Of a stretch of DNA of 64,000 bases, positions 52,671-62,075 are shown in pieces. This DNA is from Chryseobacterium sp. (GTDB taxonomy: Bacteria > Bacteroidota > Bacteroidia > Flavobacteriales > Weeksellaceae): NCBI RefSeq assembly GCF_008014695.1, contig NZ_VOXE01000002.1, positions 663,147-727,146 on the forward strand. Reading direction: 5' to 3'. Position 1 is the first letter of the stretch. The number at the start of each line of letters is the position of its first letter. A program made the translations under genes and the position numbers. The notes beneath the pieces are model-generated. The model did no database searches. It saw only the letters and a program-made list of their open reading frames with translations, and was not told the origin of the DNA.

Positions 52671-54149
52671 ATGAAAACAGATATATTATTACAGACAGGT
52701 CCTTTGATGAAAACAGATCCCGCAAGCAAGGCAGGAACTTTATGCAAATTGAAAACCGCTGCAGTGCGGCCTTTGCGCAGCAGGGTGAGGAGGACTGCAC
52801 TGCTGCTGATGCTGGCCCTGGCCGTATTCACCTCCTGTGAAAAAATGCTGGAAGTCGACATGCCCGGCAACCAGATCGACGGCAACATCGTCTTCAGCGA
52901 TGTACAGACCGCGAATGCCGCATTGGCAGGCCTCTATGCAGGCCTCTGGGAAAGCTCGCCCCTTTCCGGCGACACGCCCGGGGCGCTGCTCGGATATTAT
53001 ACCGATGACCTCGACTATTTTTATACCTCCACCAACGGGAATGCCGTGGCCGACATCTACCTGAACCAGCAGGTCGCGAACAACAGCACTGTCGAAAACT
53101 ACTGGAACAGTGCCTACCAGAAGATCTATACGGCGAATGCCATCCTTGAAGGCGTAAGCAGGTCTGCCGCACTTCCCGCCAAGGACCGCGACCGCCTCAC
53201 CGGCGAGGCCCTGCTCATGCGCTCCCTGCTTTACTATTACCTTGAAGAACTCTTCGGCAGCATCCCGTATGTGACCACGACGGATTACAAGATCAACCGG
53301 TCGCTGGGCAAAACCACTCAGTCGCAGGTGCTGGTAAGGCTGGAGCAGGACGTTGCAGCAGCAAGCATGCTGCTGACGGATACCTACCCGAACACCGAAC
53401 GCATCTTCCCGAACCGTAAGGTGGCGGAGCTCCTGCTGGCAAAGGTCCACTGCCTGCAGCACCAGTGGGGCGGGGCAGAGCTGCTGCTGAAAAACATTCT
53501 TCAGAGCCCGCTCTATACTTTCCAGAATGACCTCACAAAGGTCTTTGACAAATCCGGCCAGCACATCCTCTGGCAGCTGAAACCCAAGAATCCGAACGAT
53601 CCTACAAAAGAGGTGCAGCACTATTACTTTTCCGGTGCAGCACCTGCGCTCAATGCCCTGTCTTCGAACTTGATGGGCAGCTTTGACAGCGGCGACCTCC
53701 GGAAAACGAACTGGACGGCAGCCGTGACGGTAGGAGCCAACACCTGGTACCGCGCCAACAAGTACAAGAACCGAACAACGAATCCAAACGAATATTCCGT
53801 CGTTTTCCGGCTGGAGGAAGTCTACCTGCTTTTGGCAGAAGTGCTGGCACAGCAGGACAAAGTGGTCGAGGCACTGCCCTATGTGAACAAGACCCGGCAA
53901 AGGGCAGGCCTTGCGCCCCTGCCGGCCACCATCAGCAAGGCCCAGCTGCTGGACGAGATCCTGAAGGAAAACCGGAAGGAATTCTTCACCGAAATGGGCC
54001 ACCGTTTCTTTGACCTCAAGCGCATGAACCGCCTGGACCTGCTTACCGCGATAAAACCCAACTGGAAAAGCCACCATGCCTTGTGGCCCATCCCCCAGAA
54101 GGAACTGCTCCTGAATCCCAACCTGAACCCGCAGAACCCGGGCTATTAA
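52671..54149 (+). CDS. RagB/SusD family nutrient-uptake lipoprotein
   Basis: 492 residues from ATG 52671; a GTG three bases earlier is also possible, and ATG 52707 would shorten the unusually long leader before the lipobox VFTSCEKM. The mature protein begins LEVDMPGNQIDG and shows the SusD helix-rich TPR plan (NAALAGLYAGLW, AYQKIYTANAILEGV, LTGEALLMRSLLYYYL). Its C-terminal RagB-type part has VVFRLEEVYLLLAEVL, ALPYVNKTRQRAGL and ENRKEFFTEMGHRFFDLKR. It acts on the outer face of the outer membrane as the binding lid of the preceding SusC-like transporter. Same operon, and likewise GC-rich. Confidence 0.92.
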   Translation: MKTDILLQTGPLMKTDPASKAGTLCKLKTAAVRPLRSRVRRTALLLMLALAVFTSCEKMLEVDMPGNQIDGNIVFSDVQTANAALAGLYAGLWESSPLSGDTPGALLGYYTDDLDYFYTSTNGNAVADIYLNQQVANNSTVENYWNSAYQKIYTANAILEGVSRSAALPAKDRDRLTGEALLMRSLLYYYLEELFGSIPYVTTTDYKINRSLGKTTQSQVLVRLEQDVAAASMLLTDTYPNTERIFPNRKVAELLLAKVHCLQHQWGGAELLLKNILQSPLYTFQNDLTKVFDKSGQHILWQLKPKNPNDPTKEVQHYYFSGAAPALNALSSNLMGSFDSGDLRKTNWTAAVTVGANTWYRANKYKNRTTNPNEYSVVFRLEEVYLLLAEVLAQQDKVVEALPYVNKTRQRAGLAPLPATISKAQLLDEILKENRKEFFTEMGHRFFDLKRMNRLDLLTAIKPNWKSHHALWPIPQKELLLNPNLNPQNPGY

Positions 54150-54207
54150 AACGAATCGCTCCATCAGTCCTTACTTCTTCCTTTTGCCTTGGCTCTTGGC
54201 TCTTTGT

Positions 54208-54242
54208 CCTTGCGAGGAGGCGAAACGCCGACGAAGCAATCC
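54208..54242. repeat. REP-like palindromic repeat, copy 5
   Basis: CCTTGCGAGGAGGCGA, AACGCCGACGAAGCAATCC, inside the susD-peptidase spacer. A frame through it is open, but the repeat and the signal peptide further on show that translation starts at 54306. Confidence 0.75.
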
Positions 54243-54305
54243 CTTCTGCAAGTCTTGATTCTTGGCTCTTGGCTCTTGAATCTTCTAAAACAACAAAACC
54301 TAATA

Positions 54306-56819
54306 ATGAACCCAACCAACCATATAAAACTCTTACTCCTGTGCGTGTCCCTTCTGACAGTGCACCTTCCCGCGCAGCAGGCAGTACCTGCAACTCCGCA
54401 GGACACCTTACAGAAATGGCGCTCCCGTTTCTTTACCGTAAGCCTGACGGCACTTTCCCCGGACGGAAGATGGGCGGCGGTAAGCAAATGGCTCAATTCG
54501 GTGTGTGATACCGTCATGCTCGTGGACACGCAGAATCCCGGCCTTCCACCCCTGGAAATCGTAAAGATGATGGACCTCCGTTTTGCTCCCGGCAACCGCC
54601 TGCTGTCCGCAGGCGCCGGCGGCGCTGCCTGGTGGGACCTGTCAAAACGCACGTATATTTCCTATCCAAGCAGCCGGCAGGCAGTACTGCTGGAAGAGAC
54701 AGGCCGCTATGCCGTTTTGGGAAAAGACCGGACGCTGAAAGTCATGTCCGCGGACGGGAAAATAGTAGGTGAGGAAACCGGGGTGGAGAAAATTCTTGCC
54801 GACGGAAAAAGCAACCTGTATTTCCTGAAACAGGCAGAAGACCGGACTGAACTGTATCTGTGGAATGAAAAGGGTCACCGCAAACTGTATACGACACCGG
54901 ATACCGTTGAAAGGGCAGAACTGACCCCTTCGGGAAAATACCTCACCGTACAGCTGAAGAATCCCGGAACGGGCAGACAGAACGCAGTCCTGATCACTGC
55001 ACTGGACGGCAGCCTCCACCGTTCTTTTCCTGAAGATCTTCCGTCTGGCAGTTCCTTCTCTGTCAGTGAGGCGGGCACTGACGGCACGCTTTTTATCCGC
55101 ACCTGGCGGATGGAGGAGAAGGAAAAGAAAGTGGTCGAGCTCTGGTACGGAAACGACGGCGACCTGAAAAGCATCCTCGCACCGAAAAAGAGCACCTATG
55201 AATATGCAGTCTACCATCCGCTTACTTCAACCCTCACACCCATTCCTTCAGACGTTTATCCCACGGTGGCCAATATCGGCAGCAGCCGTTATTTCCTCGC
55301 TTTCAAAAGGGCAGCGGGATACAACTATGTCCGGTATTACCCCGATGTGGAGGCTTATGTCTATGATGCCGAAAAGGAAACCTTTCAGCGGATGGGACCA
55401 GCGCGCGAAGAGATCGTGGTTCCCAAAGATGGAAGCTGCCTCCTTTACCGCAGTACCGGCGAGGAATGGGCGCTTTATGATCCGCTCACGCACCAGAATG
55501 CCGTTTTGGGGAAGCTATCCTTGGGCCGGCCCGTTTTCAGTGCCGACAGCCGGAGCATCTGGTTTGAAGGGAAGGACGGCCTCCGGAAATACAGTATCGC
55601 CAAAGCGCGGATGGAAATGCCGGATATTGCCGCAGGCCATACCTCCAGGATCATCAGCAGCAAGGACGATTACCTGATCCCCGAAATCAATCTGCACTGC
55701 ACACAGACCGGATCAGCGGATACGCTGGTGCTGAAACTGGTGAATACAAAGGGCGGCAAAACGTCTTACGGCATCTGGAGCGGGAACCGCTTTAAGCAGG
55801 TATTAGGCCCTACGGAAAATTCGGTCCAGGATATCCGGTACGACGCCAAGATGCGCACCTTCGTGCACCGGGAAGAAAATTACAACAGGGTCCCGCAGGT
55901 CATTGCGGTACATCCGAAAACGCAGAAAACCCGGGTGGTCTATCAGAACCCGAACCAGGATGTAACAGCCGGAACCGTCAGACAGGAAGTCATAACGTAC
56001 AGCAATGCGCACGGTGTTCCGCTGAAAGGGCTCCTCTATTATCCGGCGGGTTTTGATTCCCGGAAAACGTATCCGATGGTGGTTCACATCTACCAGATCC
56101 AGAGCGGCAGCCAGAACCGCTATACGGTACCCGGCGAAATGAGGTCGGAAGGCTTCGACCTGAAAGCACTCCTGGCAAAGGGCTATTTCGTTTATCTGCC
56201 GGACATCAGGACCGGCGGCACGGAAGGGCCCGGCCTCTCAGCACTGAACTGCGTGAACAGCGCGTTGGATGCCATAGCGAACCGCGCTTATATCGACCGG
56301 AAAAGGGTAGGATTGGTGGGCCACTCCCACGGTGGCTACGAGACTTCTTTCATTGCAACCCATTCAACCCGCTTTGCCGCTTATATCGCCGGATCCGGGC
56401 CCAGTGACATCATCCGTTCTTATTATACGTTCAGTTATAATTATTTCAGGCCCTATTACTGGCAGTATGAGAACGGGCAGATGGACGTAAAGATGCCGTT
56501 TGCAGACAACAAAGCGCTGTACTACGCCAACAGCCCTGTTCAACATGCCGAAAAAGCATCTGCACCCATTCTGCTCTGGGCCGGCAAGAAAGACAGGAAC
56601 GTAGACTGGGACCAGGTCATGGAGTTCTATATCGCCCTGAGGCGGTATCAAAAAGAGGTGATTGCGCTTTTTTATCCGGAAAAAGGACATGATGTTGGAG
56701 ACAGCACGCCGGAGATGAAAGACCTGAACATAAGGGTATTGGACTGGTGGGACTATTTCCTCAAGGGCCGGAAAGACATTCCGTGGATACAGCAGCAAAT
56801 GAAAAAGGATGCCGGTTAG
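54306..56819 (+). CDS. Secreted S9 (prolyl oligopeptidase) family peptidase
   Basis: 837 residues from ATG 54306, which gives a good signal peptide (MNPTNHIKLLLLCVSLLTVH). A longer in-frame start would translate a REP-like repeat and is rejected. About 550 residues of beta-propeller precede the alpha/beta-hydrolase domain, with nucleophile motif GHSHGGYE (Ser about 674), acid in WAGKKDRNVDW and His in PEKGHDVGD. DPP-type S9 enzymes release dipeptides or oligopeptides. Secretion and linkage to the SusC/SusD pair suggest it feeds peptides to that importer or trims them after import into the periplasm. A terminator hairpin overlaps its stop codon. Confidence 0.88.
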   Translation: MNPTNHIKLLLLCVSLLTVHLPAQQAVPATPQDTLQKWRSRFFTVSLTALSPDGRWAAVSKWLNSVCDTVMLVDTQNPGLPPLEIVKMMDLRFAPGNRLLSAGAGGAAWWDLSKRTYISYPSSRQAVLLEETGRYAVLGKDRTLKVMSADGKIVGEETGVEKILADGKSNLYFLKQAEDRTELYLWNEKGHRKLYTTPDTVERAELTPSGKYLTVQLKNPGTGRQNAVLITALDGSLHRSFPEDLPSGSSFSVSEAGTDGTLFIRTWRMEEKEKKVVELWYGNDGDLKSILAPKKSTYEYAVYHPLTSTLTPIPSDVYPTVANIGSSRYFLAFKRAAGYNYVRYYPDVEAYVYDAEKETFQRMGPAREEIVVPKDGSCLLYRSTGEEWALYDPLTHQNAVLGKLSLGRPVFSADSRSIWFEGKDGLRKYSIAKARMEMPDIAAGHTSRIISSKDDYLIPEINLHCTQTGSADTLVLKLVNTKGGKTSYGIWSGNRFKQVLGPTENSVQDIRYDAKMRTFVHREENYNRVPQVIAVHPKTQKTRVVYQNPNQDVTAGTVRQEVITYSNAHGVPLKGLLYYPAGFDSRKTYPMVVHIYQIQSGSQNRYTVPGEMRSEGFDLKALLAKGYFVYLPDIRTGGTEGPGLSALNCVNSALDAIANRAYIDRKRVGLVGHSHGGYETSFIATHSTRFAAYIAGSGPSDIIRSYYTFSYNYFRPYYWQYENGQMDVKMPFADNKALYYANSPVQHAEKASAPILLWAGKKDRNVDWDQVMEFYIALRRYQKEVIALFYPEKGHDVGDSTPEMKDLNIRVLDWWDYFLKGRKDIPWIQQQMKKDAG

Positions 56820-56832
56820 GCATCCTCTTTTT
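56807..56832. terminator. Intrinsic terminator overlapping the S9 peptidase stop
   Basis: GGATGCC, loop GGTTA, GGCATCC, then TCTTTTTTT, with A5 before the stem. The TAG stop lies at the loop/stem edge. It separates the peptidase operon from the convergent DUF6520 gene. Confidence 0.8.
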
Positions 56833-57093
56833 TTACGGTTTGAATAATTCAGCCCCGCATTCGGTAGGGCTGATGGGTTCGTCGTGCAGGACGGTCACGC
56901 CGTCTGCTGCCCATTTGCAGACAGGACCGCCTAGTGTGCTGCACTGCTGGTTGGCTTCCACACACAGTCCGGATTCAGGATCCATCCGGTAAGCCGGTAC
57001 GATGGCATCGTCCTTCGCATTGCTGGCTTTTGTTGCAAATGCGCTTCCTGCTCCTATTACCACAAGGGCAACAGGGAAAATTAATTTTTTCAT
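56833..57093 (-). CDS. DUF6520 family small exported protein
   Basis: 86 residues: signal peptide (MKKLIFPVALVVIGAGSAFA), then a short mature part with four cysteines (GLCVEANQQCS, GPVCKWAADGV, PTECGAELF) that probably form two disulphides. This matches the small DUF6520 proteins frequent in Chryseobacterium, usually next to MauE-like membrane proteins. Their function is unknown; the Cys pattern suggests an extracytoplasmic peptide or carrier. It follows the MauE-like gene by 25 bases on the same strand. Confidence 0.8.
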   Translation of the reverse strand: MKKLIFPVALVVIGAGSAFATKASNAKDDAIVPAYRMDPESGLCVEANQQCSTLGGPVCKWAADGVTVLHDEPISPTECGAELFKP

Positions 57094-57118
57094 AATAAAA
57101 AATTTTAGAAATGATTGC

Positions 57119-58630
57119 CTACTCTTGGTAAAGGTTTTCGGCTTCCCCTTGTTGAATCATTTTTTTAAATTTCCCGGTATACCGGTACTGTCTTAAGGTG
57201 CTTCCCTGCAGCACGTATAGGTATTTGCCCGTGATCAGGAAATCATGCAGTGCTTCCCCTGCGTTTTTTTTAATCCGGAAACTTCCGAGGTACCGCTGCG
57301 TATCCGTACGGTACACATCGATTACTGCGCTTGTTTTCCATTGACGGACACTTTCGTTTTTTCCGCGTATATTAGATTGGTTGAAAATCAGTGATCCGTA
57401 CAATGTGAAATTTTCATTCACTTTCACAGGTGGTGCATTCATCCGCCTTACGCCGCCGGTCATGTTCTTCACGGAGATATTGGCGGTGCTCGTCGTGTCA
57501 ATCGTATTCAGTTTCCTCAGCAGTCTCATGTCCCGGTCCATCACAAGGAATTGGTTCCGGTAATGGTAGGTGTAAACGACATGGGAACCATTGGTTTTTA
57601 GAATCCCGTCCACATCAAATACCCCGTCGATCTGCTTTTCGAGTAGTCCCTCTTGTAAGGTTACTTTGGGGTTGGGCTGCAGTTCCAGCAGCGCTAAAAC
57701 ATAACGGTGGGTGCGGCTGCTTTGGGTCCTTACTGCAAACCTTGCTGAATCTAGCACCGCCAGCTGCGTAAAATACGCATCGCCTTTGCTGATAATTTTG
57801 GCAATGGGCTGTCCAAGTTTTCCCCTGTAGATTACTGGTACGGTACCGTCAGACAGGTAGAAATAGTTTTCGTGCACCCTGATCTGAAGATTCCTGAACG
57901 TGTTTTCAGACATTTTTTCCGGCTCAATCTTCAGTGTTTTCAGATCGCTCATTTCTTTCGAGATACTCGTCAGCAGGAGAGGCTTTCGGCTGTTTCCTAG
58001 GTAGATCCTGTCTCTGTAAACTCCCGCGAAATAATAGCCTTCCTCGGGTAAGATGAGTGCGGATTTATCGGAAACCGGGTTTTGAAGAAACCGTCTCGTG
58101 AAATTGTTCTCCCTCTTGATGATATGTTCCGAAGAAAGGAACAGGACCACCATGCCGCCTGATCCTATAAGGAACATCATCACCATTTTCAGTACTGGTC
58201 TGCGCAGTCCGGCAGCCTGGTCTTTTTCCATGACCAGTGCTCCGGCTGCGGCCAGAACCACGCACCCCACATTAAAGATCAGATGCTCCGTCCACCCCAT
58301 TTTCTCCAGGATGCCGCCGCACGAACACGGTACAAAATCACTGTAATTCAGGATCAGGTAAATATAGACGGTGAACGCCACCATTAGGGTGAACGATGCG
58401 TACAGCCCGACAAGCCGTGTCCTTTCGTAAAGCAGCAGGCCTGCAATGACGAGTTCTGCCGCGATCACAGCATAGGACACAAAGCCTGCATAGGCACTGA
58501 GCAGCGGCGACTGCCCGATCTGCACCTGAAAATTCTCGAAATCCAGCATCTTGCTTACTGCCGCATAGCAGAAAAGCAGAACGAAAAAATAACTGATGAT
58601 TTGTACTGCCAGTACCTTTCTGTTTTTCAT
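57119..58630 (-). CDS. MauE/DoxX-like membrane protein with C-terminal propeller-like domain
   Basis: 503 residues from ATG 58630 (MKNRKVLAVQIISYFFVLLF). A longer open frame upstream is not protein-like and overlaps the next small gene. The first about 145 residues hold four transmembrane helices of MauE/DoxX type with the FVPCSCGGILEKMGW cysteine pair between helices 3 and 4. A fifth helix follows (MVMMFLIGSGGMVVLFL). The remaining about 300 residues form a beta-rich extracytoplasmic domain with repeats like a six-bladed propeller. MauE-type proteins help mature disulphide- or quinone-containing exported proteins, here plausibly the Cys-rich DUF6520 product. The substrate link is inference. 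Confidence 0.7.
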   Translation of the reverse strand: MKNRKVLAVQIISYFFVLLFCYAAVSKMLDFENFQVQIGQSPLLSAYAGFVSYAVIAAELVIAGLLLYERTRLVGLYASFTLMVAFTVYIYLILNYSDFVPCSCGGILEKMGWTEHLIFNVGCVVLAAAGALVMEKDQAAGLRRPVLKMVMMFLIGSGGMVVLFLSSEHIIKRENNFTRRFLQNPVSDKSALILPEEGYYFAGVYRDRIYLGNSRKPLLLTSISKEMSDLKTLKIEPEKMSENTFRNLQIRVHENYFYLSDGTVPVIYRGKLGQPIAKIISKGDAYFTQLAVLDSARFAVRTQSSRTHRYVLALLELQPNPKVTLQEGLLEKQIDGVFDVDGILKTNGSHVVYTYHYRNQFLVMDRDMRLLRKLNTIDTTSTANISVKNMTGGVRRMNAPPVKVNENFTLYGSLIFNQSNIRGKNESVRQWKTSAVIDVYRTDTQRYLGSFRIKKNAGEALHDFLITGKYLYVLQGSTLRQYRYTGKFKKMIQQGEAENLYQE

Positions 58631-58676
58631 AACTTGATTTTTAATCTTAGCCCTCGCACTCACCGAATTCGAAGTG

Positions 58677-58868
58677 TCAGCCCTGCCTGACCAGTTTCCA
58701 GTATACTTTTTTGCCGCAGTATTCCGGCATGACCTGATTTCTGGAAAGTACAATGGAGGTAGTTCTTTCTCCGATGATTTCCCATTCTCCGGATGCGGGG
58801 CAGAGCGATCCGCTCGCCCGGATGACCTCCCGATCGGGGTCACCGGATTTTTTGGCTTCCCTTTTCAT
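58677..58868 (-). CDS. Small hypothetical protein
   Basis: 63 residues, basic, without signal or membrane helix. It reads KREAKKSGDPDREVIRASG, then WEIIGERTTSIVLSRNQVMP, YCGKKVYWKLVR. The regular hydrophobic pattern and ordered position between the lipoprotein and MauE-like genes, on the same strand, suggest a real conserved small protein of this gene group. Family unknown to me. Confidence 0.5.
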   Translation of the reverse strand: MKREAKKSGDPDREVIRASGSLCPASGEWEIIGERTTSIVLSRNQVMPEYCGKKVYWKLVRQG

Positions 58869-58915
58869 GATGGGTTTTAAAAGGGGCTGTTAAGGCACAG
58901 CCCGTTCTCTGTTGG

Positions 58916-59167
58916 TTATTCTTTTTTCCGCCAGTGCTGTCGGTCTTTTTTAGGTTCTTCCTTCGGCTCACCTGTATCTTCGGTTTCCGAAAATGCTGAG
59001 GTGTAGACGGAATCGCCAGCTTTTGCGGTTTCATTGGTCATTTTTTTCTTCAAAACAATCGCATCGGTTGTTTCGTTTGGGTTTTGGAAGGCATCCATGT
59101 TCTCAGATCTGCATGACCCGGTAAGGAACAGAACACCAAACCCTAAAATTGAGATAGACTTTTTCAT
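58916..59167 (-). CDS. Small lipoprotein
   Basis: 83 residues. The signal is MKKSISILGFGVLFLTGSC with lipobox LTGSC. The mature part is charged and low-complexity (ETTDAIVLKKKMTNETAKAG, EDTGEPKEEPKKDRQHW), likely unstructured. First gene of a probable minus-strand operon: lipoprotein, 63-residue protein, MauE-like protein, DUF6520. Function unknown. Confidence 0.65.
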   Translation of the reverse strand: MKKSISILGFGVLFLTGSCRSENMDAFQNPNETTDAIVLKKKMTNETAKAGDSVYTSAFSETEDTGEPKEEPKKDRQHWRKKE

Positions 59168-59440
59168 TTTTGTAGTTTTAAAAAGTTATCCCGGCCGGGG
59201 TGGGTTAGTAGAATTCTGACCCGAAATTACCCCGTCGTAAAGCTGAAAAAAAGGGAACTGGGGCTCTGTGTAGCCATGGGGACGTCCTGATGTATCCATT
59301 CGTACAATGGTAAATAAATGGTTGTCAGCGATTTATCATGAAATTCAGCGATTTCGTAGGATTGCTGCAAAGACGCAGTGGATTTTGCTCTTTTTTAAGT
59401 AATTTTGATCATCCCACCACCAATTTTACCGTCCCCAACA

Positions 59441-61147
59441 ATGTCTAAAATAATGCTCATCATCTGTTTTGCAATAGGGTGCGTTTCAAATCCGGCCCAG
59501 GATCGTACAGGGGTCTCCTTTAAACAGTTCGAGAACATCTACGAAACGTACAAGGAAAATGACGGCCGCGCCCTGCCTTTTGTAAGAATGCATATTGAGG
59601 AAGCCAGAAGAAAGAACCATATTAAAGAGCTCCTGAACGCCTACGAGAACGGGGTGTTTTTCTCACCGAAAGGGCAGGATAAACTTTTGTATGCCGACAG
59701 TGCCGTTGCTGCTGCACGCACTACTAAAGATGCTGATCTGATCAGCCGCGCTTATCTGGGAAAAGGTATTGTATATTATTTCACTTTCAAGAAGTATCAG
59801 CCGGCGCTCAACGAATACCTAAAGGCTAATGAATATTCAGGATCTATCAAAGATCCTTACCTGCAGTACAAGATCCTGTATCATCTGGGCACCGTCAAAA
59901 GTTATTTGGGTTATTATGAAGAAGCGCTCGAGCATTTCCGGCCGTGTCTGACCTTCTTCGAAGCGAACCTGACCCAAAAAGAACATCCGAATGATATTTA
60001 TAACAATACCCGGGGATACTTGAACACACTGCACCAGATGGTGGTCTGTTACCAGCACTTGGAACAGTGGGTCGCCGCTGATTCACTGACGGCCAGAGGC
60101 GAAGCACTGTTGAACCGCCGGCAGGGCTTTGATGAGGAAAAAGGATATTTGTACAAATGCCGGGGACTGTCCGAATTCAGGAAAGAAAACTACAGTTCCG
60201 CGGTTGAATTGCTGACCCTGTCCAACAGGCTCCTGTCTACGAGCGATGATTTTGCATGGATGGCCCTGAACGATTTTTATATCGGGAAATCTTATTTTCA
60301 GCTGAATAAAAAAGACATGGCATTGGAGTATTTCAGGAAAGTCGATTCCTCTTTCATAAGACACCGGTTTATCCTCCCTGAACTGCGGGAGAATTATGAG
60401 GTCCTCATCAGTTTCTATAAGGAAAAACGGAAACCTGTGGAGGAACTGTATTATACGCGGCAGCTCCTGAAGGCTGACGAGTTTCTGGCCAGCGATTTTT
60501 CCTATCTGGCTGCCCGTGTTTATAAAGAATATGACACGAAAACGCTGAGGGAAGAAAAGTTCCGGCTCGAAAATGCCGGCCGTTCTAAATCCAGGTTCAT
60601 TTTGCTGATTTCGGTTACAGGTGGGCTGATCATTATTTTTCTCCTCTACCGCTACCAAAAGGCCAGGAAGATCACTGAAAAATACCGGCTGCTTCTGAAG
60701 AGAAGGGAGACGGCTTCAGGTGAGATCATGGTCATTCCTCCAAAGGAAAGGGTCGCGGCCCGAAAATACGGTTACAGTGAAGAGGTCACAAATGAAATTC
60801 TGGAGAAGCTCCGGAAATTTGAGGAAAAGAAAGAGTTTACTGCCAAAGGCTTGACCCTTCGGAAACTGGCCGACAAGCTGGGCACGAACACGCCCTACCT
60901 GTCATTTGTCATTAATGATTTTAAAGGGATGCACTTCAACACCTACCTGAAGGAACTCCGCATCACGTACATCACAAACCTTCTGTGTACCGAAAAGAAA
61001 TACCTGAATTATACGATTGAAGGGCTCGCGGAAGAATGCGGGATCGCATCGCGACAGAACTTCTCCGACCATTTTTATGAAATCAACGGACTGCGGCCGA
61101 AGGATTTTATTGACCGGCGTAAAAAGGAGCTCCGTACCGGAGACTGA
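59441..61147 (+). CDS. TPR-containing transmembrane AraC-family regulator
   Basis: 568 residues from ATG 59441 (MSKIMLIICFAIGCVS, a signal peptide); an ATG at 59405 would put a proline-rich stretch in front. The periplasmic part (about 25-390) is made of TPR-like helical hairpins (AYLGKGIVYYFTFKKYQPAL, YHLGTVKSYLGYYEEALEHF). One transmembrane helix (ILLISVTGGLIIIFLLY) follows, then a cytoplasmic C-terminus with two helix-turn-helices of AraC type (LRKLADKLGTNTPYLSFVI; GLAEECGIASRQNFSDHFYE, GLRPKDF). It should sense a periplasmic signal and regulate transcription, perhaps of the divergent lipoprotein/MauE/DUF6520 operon. Similar regulators are common in Chryseobacterium. Confidence 0.85.
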   Translation: MSKIMLIICFAIGCVSNPAQDRTGVSFKQFENIYETYKENDGRALPFVRMHIEEARRKNHIKELLNAYENGVFFSPKGQDKLLYADSAVAAARTTKDADLISRAYLGKGIVYYFTFKKYQPALNEYLKANEYSGSIKDPYLQYKILYHLGTVKSYLGYYEEALEHFRPCLTFFEANLTQKEHPNDIYNNTRGYLNTLHQMVVCYQHLEQWVAADSLTARGEALLNRRQGFDEEKGYLYKCRGLSEFRKENYSSAVELLTLSNRLLSTSDDFAWMALNDFYIGKSYFQLNKKDMALEYFRKVDSSFIRHRFILPELRENYEVLISFYKEKRKPVEELYYTRQLLKADEFLASDFSYLAARVYKEYDTKTLREEKFRLENAGRSKSRFILLISVTGGLIIIFLLYRYQKARKITEKYRLLLKRRETASGEIMVIPPKERVAARKYGYSEEVTNEILEKLRKFEEKKEFTAKGLTLRKLADKLGTNTPYLSFVINDFKGMHFNTYLKELRITYITNLLCTEKKYLNYTIEGLAEECGIASRQNFSDHFYEINGLRPKDFIDRRKKELRTGD

Positions 61148-61181
61148 ATTGAAGACCTGTAATTTAATAATACCATTGATT

Positions 61182-62030
61182 ATGGAATCCAGAATACTTT
61201 TTGAAAAATGCGATGACCTGTGGAAAGCGCTGAACGATCGAACAGAGCTGCTGCGGCGTGAACAGGATGATTTTTTTTCTTTTGCAGAATGCGTTCTGAT
61301 GGAAACAGATGAGGCCGTCAGGCAGCTGAAGTCCTGGACCAGCAGCCATGAATTCTGCAGTTGGGAGGAGGAGGTCAGATTCTTCAGGGAGGTCAAACCG
61401 AAATTCGTTTCCCGCTTCATCTACTATTCCCGGATTCTTTCACTGGAGGCTTCGGTGCCCTACGCGGGCGCGAAAGAGCTTAAGAAATTCTATGAAAAGG
61501 AGTTGAATGCACTGGAATATTTTTCTGCGGAGAACAGGGATTTTATCAACTATTACCGCCGGAAAGCCACCTACCTCGACATGAAATATTTCCTCCGCTT
61601 CAGATATGATCTGAAGGTCAAGCTGGCGCCCGATCTCCACAGTTACGACGAGAAATTTTCCACCTCCCATGATATTCTGGTAGCCCATATCCTGGCAAAC
61701 GACGCGCTGGAGGTCTTTTTTAAAAACAAGATCAAAAACCTTGAAAAACACGAGGTCGAGGAAATCGGCAACCGCCGTTATCTGGAATGGACTGCTTCCA
61801 AAGCTGCTCTGGTAGAATTGATAATAGCACTGCACCACACCAAATGCCTCAATGGCGGCAATATTGAATTGGCGGAAGTCATAAGGTGGGCGGAGTCATC
61901 CCTGAATATTGATCTTGGGAACTACCATAAAACGATAGGCGAGATCCGAAGCAGGAAAACGGAACGCACCAAATTCCTGAAGATGCTGGACGGGAGCCTC
62001 AATCAGCTGTTTACGGAACTGGATGAGTAG
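61182..62030 (+). CDS. RteC domain-containing protein
   Basis: 282 residues from ATG 61182 (MESRILFEKCDDLW); the frame is open further upstream but overlaps the AraC gene. The RteC pattern is clear: EEVRFFREVKPKFVSRFIYY, then YEKELNALEYFSAENRDFIN, YYRRKATYLDMKYFLRF, and a C-terminal ALVELIIALHHTKCLNGGNI. RteC is the regulator of excision and transfer in Bacteroides tetracycline elements; chromosomal homologues in flavobacteria are widespread, with unknown targets. It lies 34 bases after the AraC regulator and is probably cotranscribed. No conjugation genes are nearby. Confidence 0.82.
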   Translation: MESRILFEKCDDLWKALNDRTELLRREQDDFFSFAECVLMETDEAVRQLKSWTSSHEFCSWEEEVRFFREVKPKFVSRFIYYSRILSLEASVPYAGAKELKKFYEKELNALEYFSAENRDFINYYRRKATYLDMKYFLRFRYDLKVKLAPDLHSYDEKFSTSHDILVAHILANDALEVFFKNKIKNLEKHEVEEIGNRRYLEWTASKAALVELIIALHHTKCLNGGNIELAEVIRWAESSLNIDLGNYHKTIGEIRSRKTERTKFLKMLDGSLNQLFTELDE

Positions 62031-62075
62031 CACCGTCTACCAATCATTGCTGGTTGGCCACCGAGCGTAGCCAAC

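Noticed and set aside
52740..54164. 474-codon minus-strand frame across the susD-like gene
   Set aside because: Antisense shadow in a GC-rich gene; the plus-strand product is an unmistakable SusD-like lipoprotein.
58631..58843. 71-residue N-terminal extension of the MauE-like protein
   Set aside because: Arg/Ser-rich, not protein-like for this family, and it overlaps the 63-residue gene; the ATG at 58630 directly precedes the first transmembrane helix.
61017..61181. N-terminal extension of the RteC protein
   Set aside because: It overlaps the AraC helix-turn-helix coding region in another frame; the family starts at the ATG at 61182.
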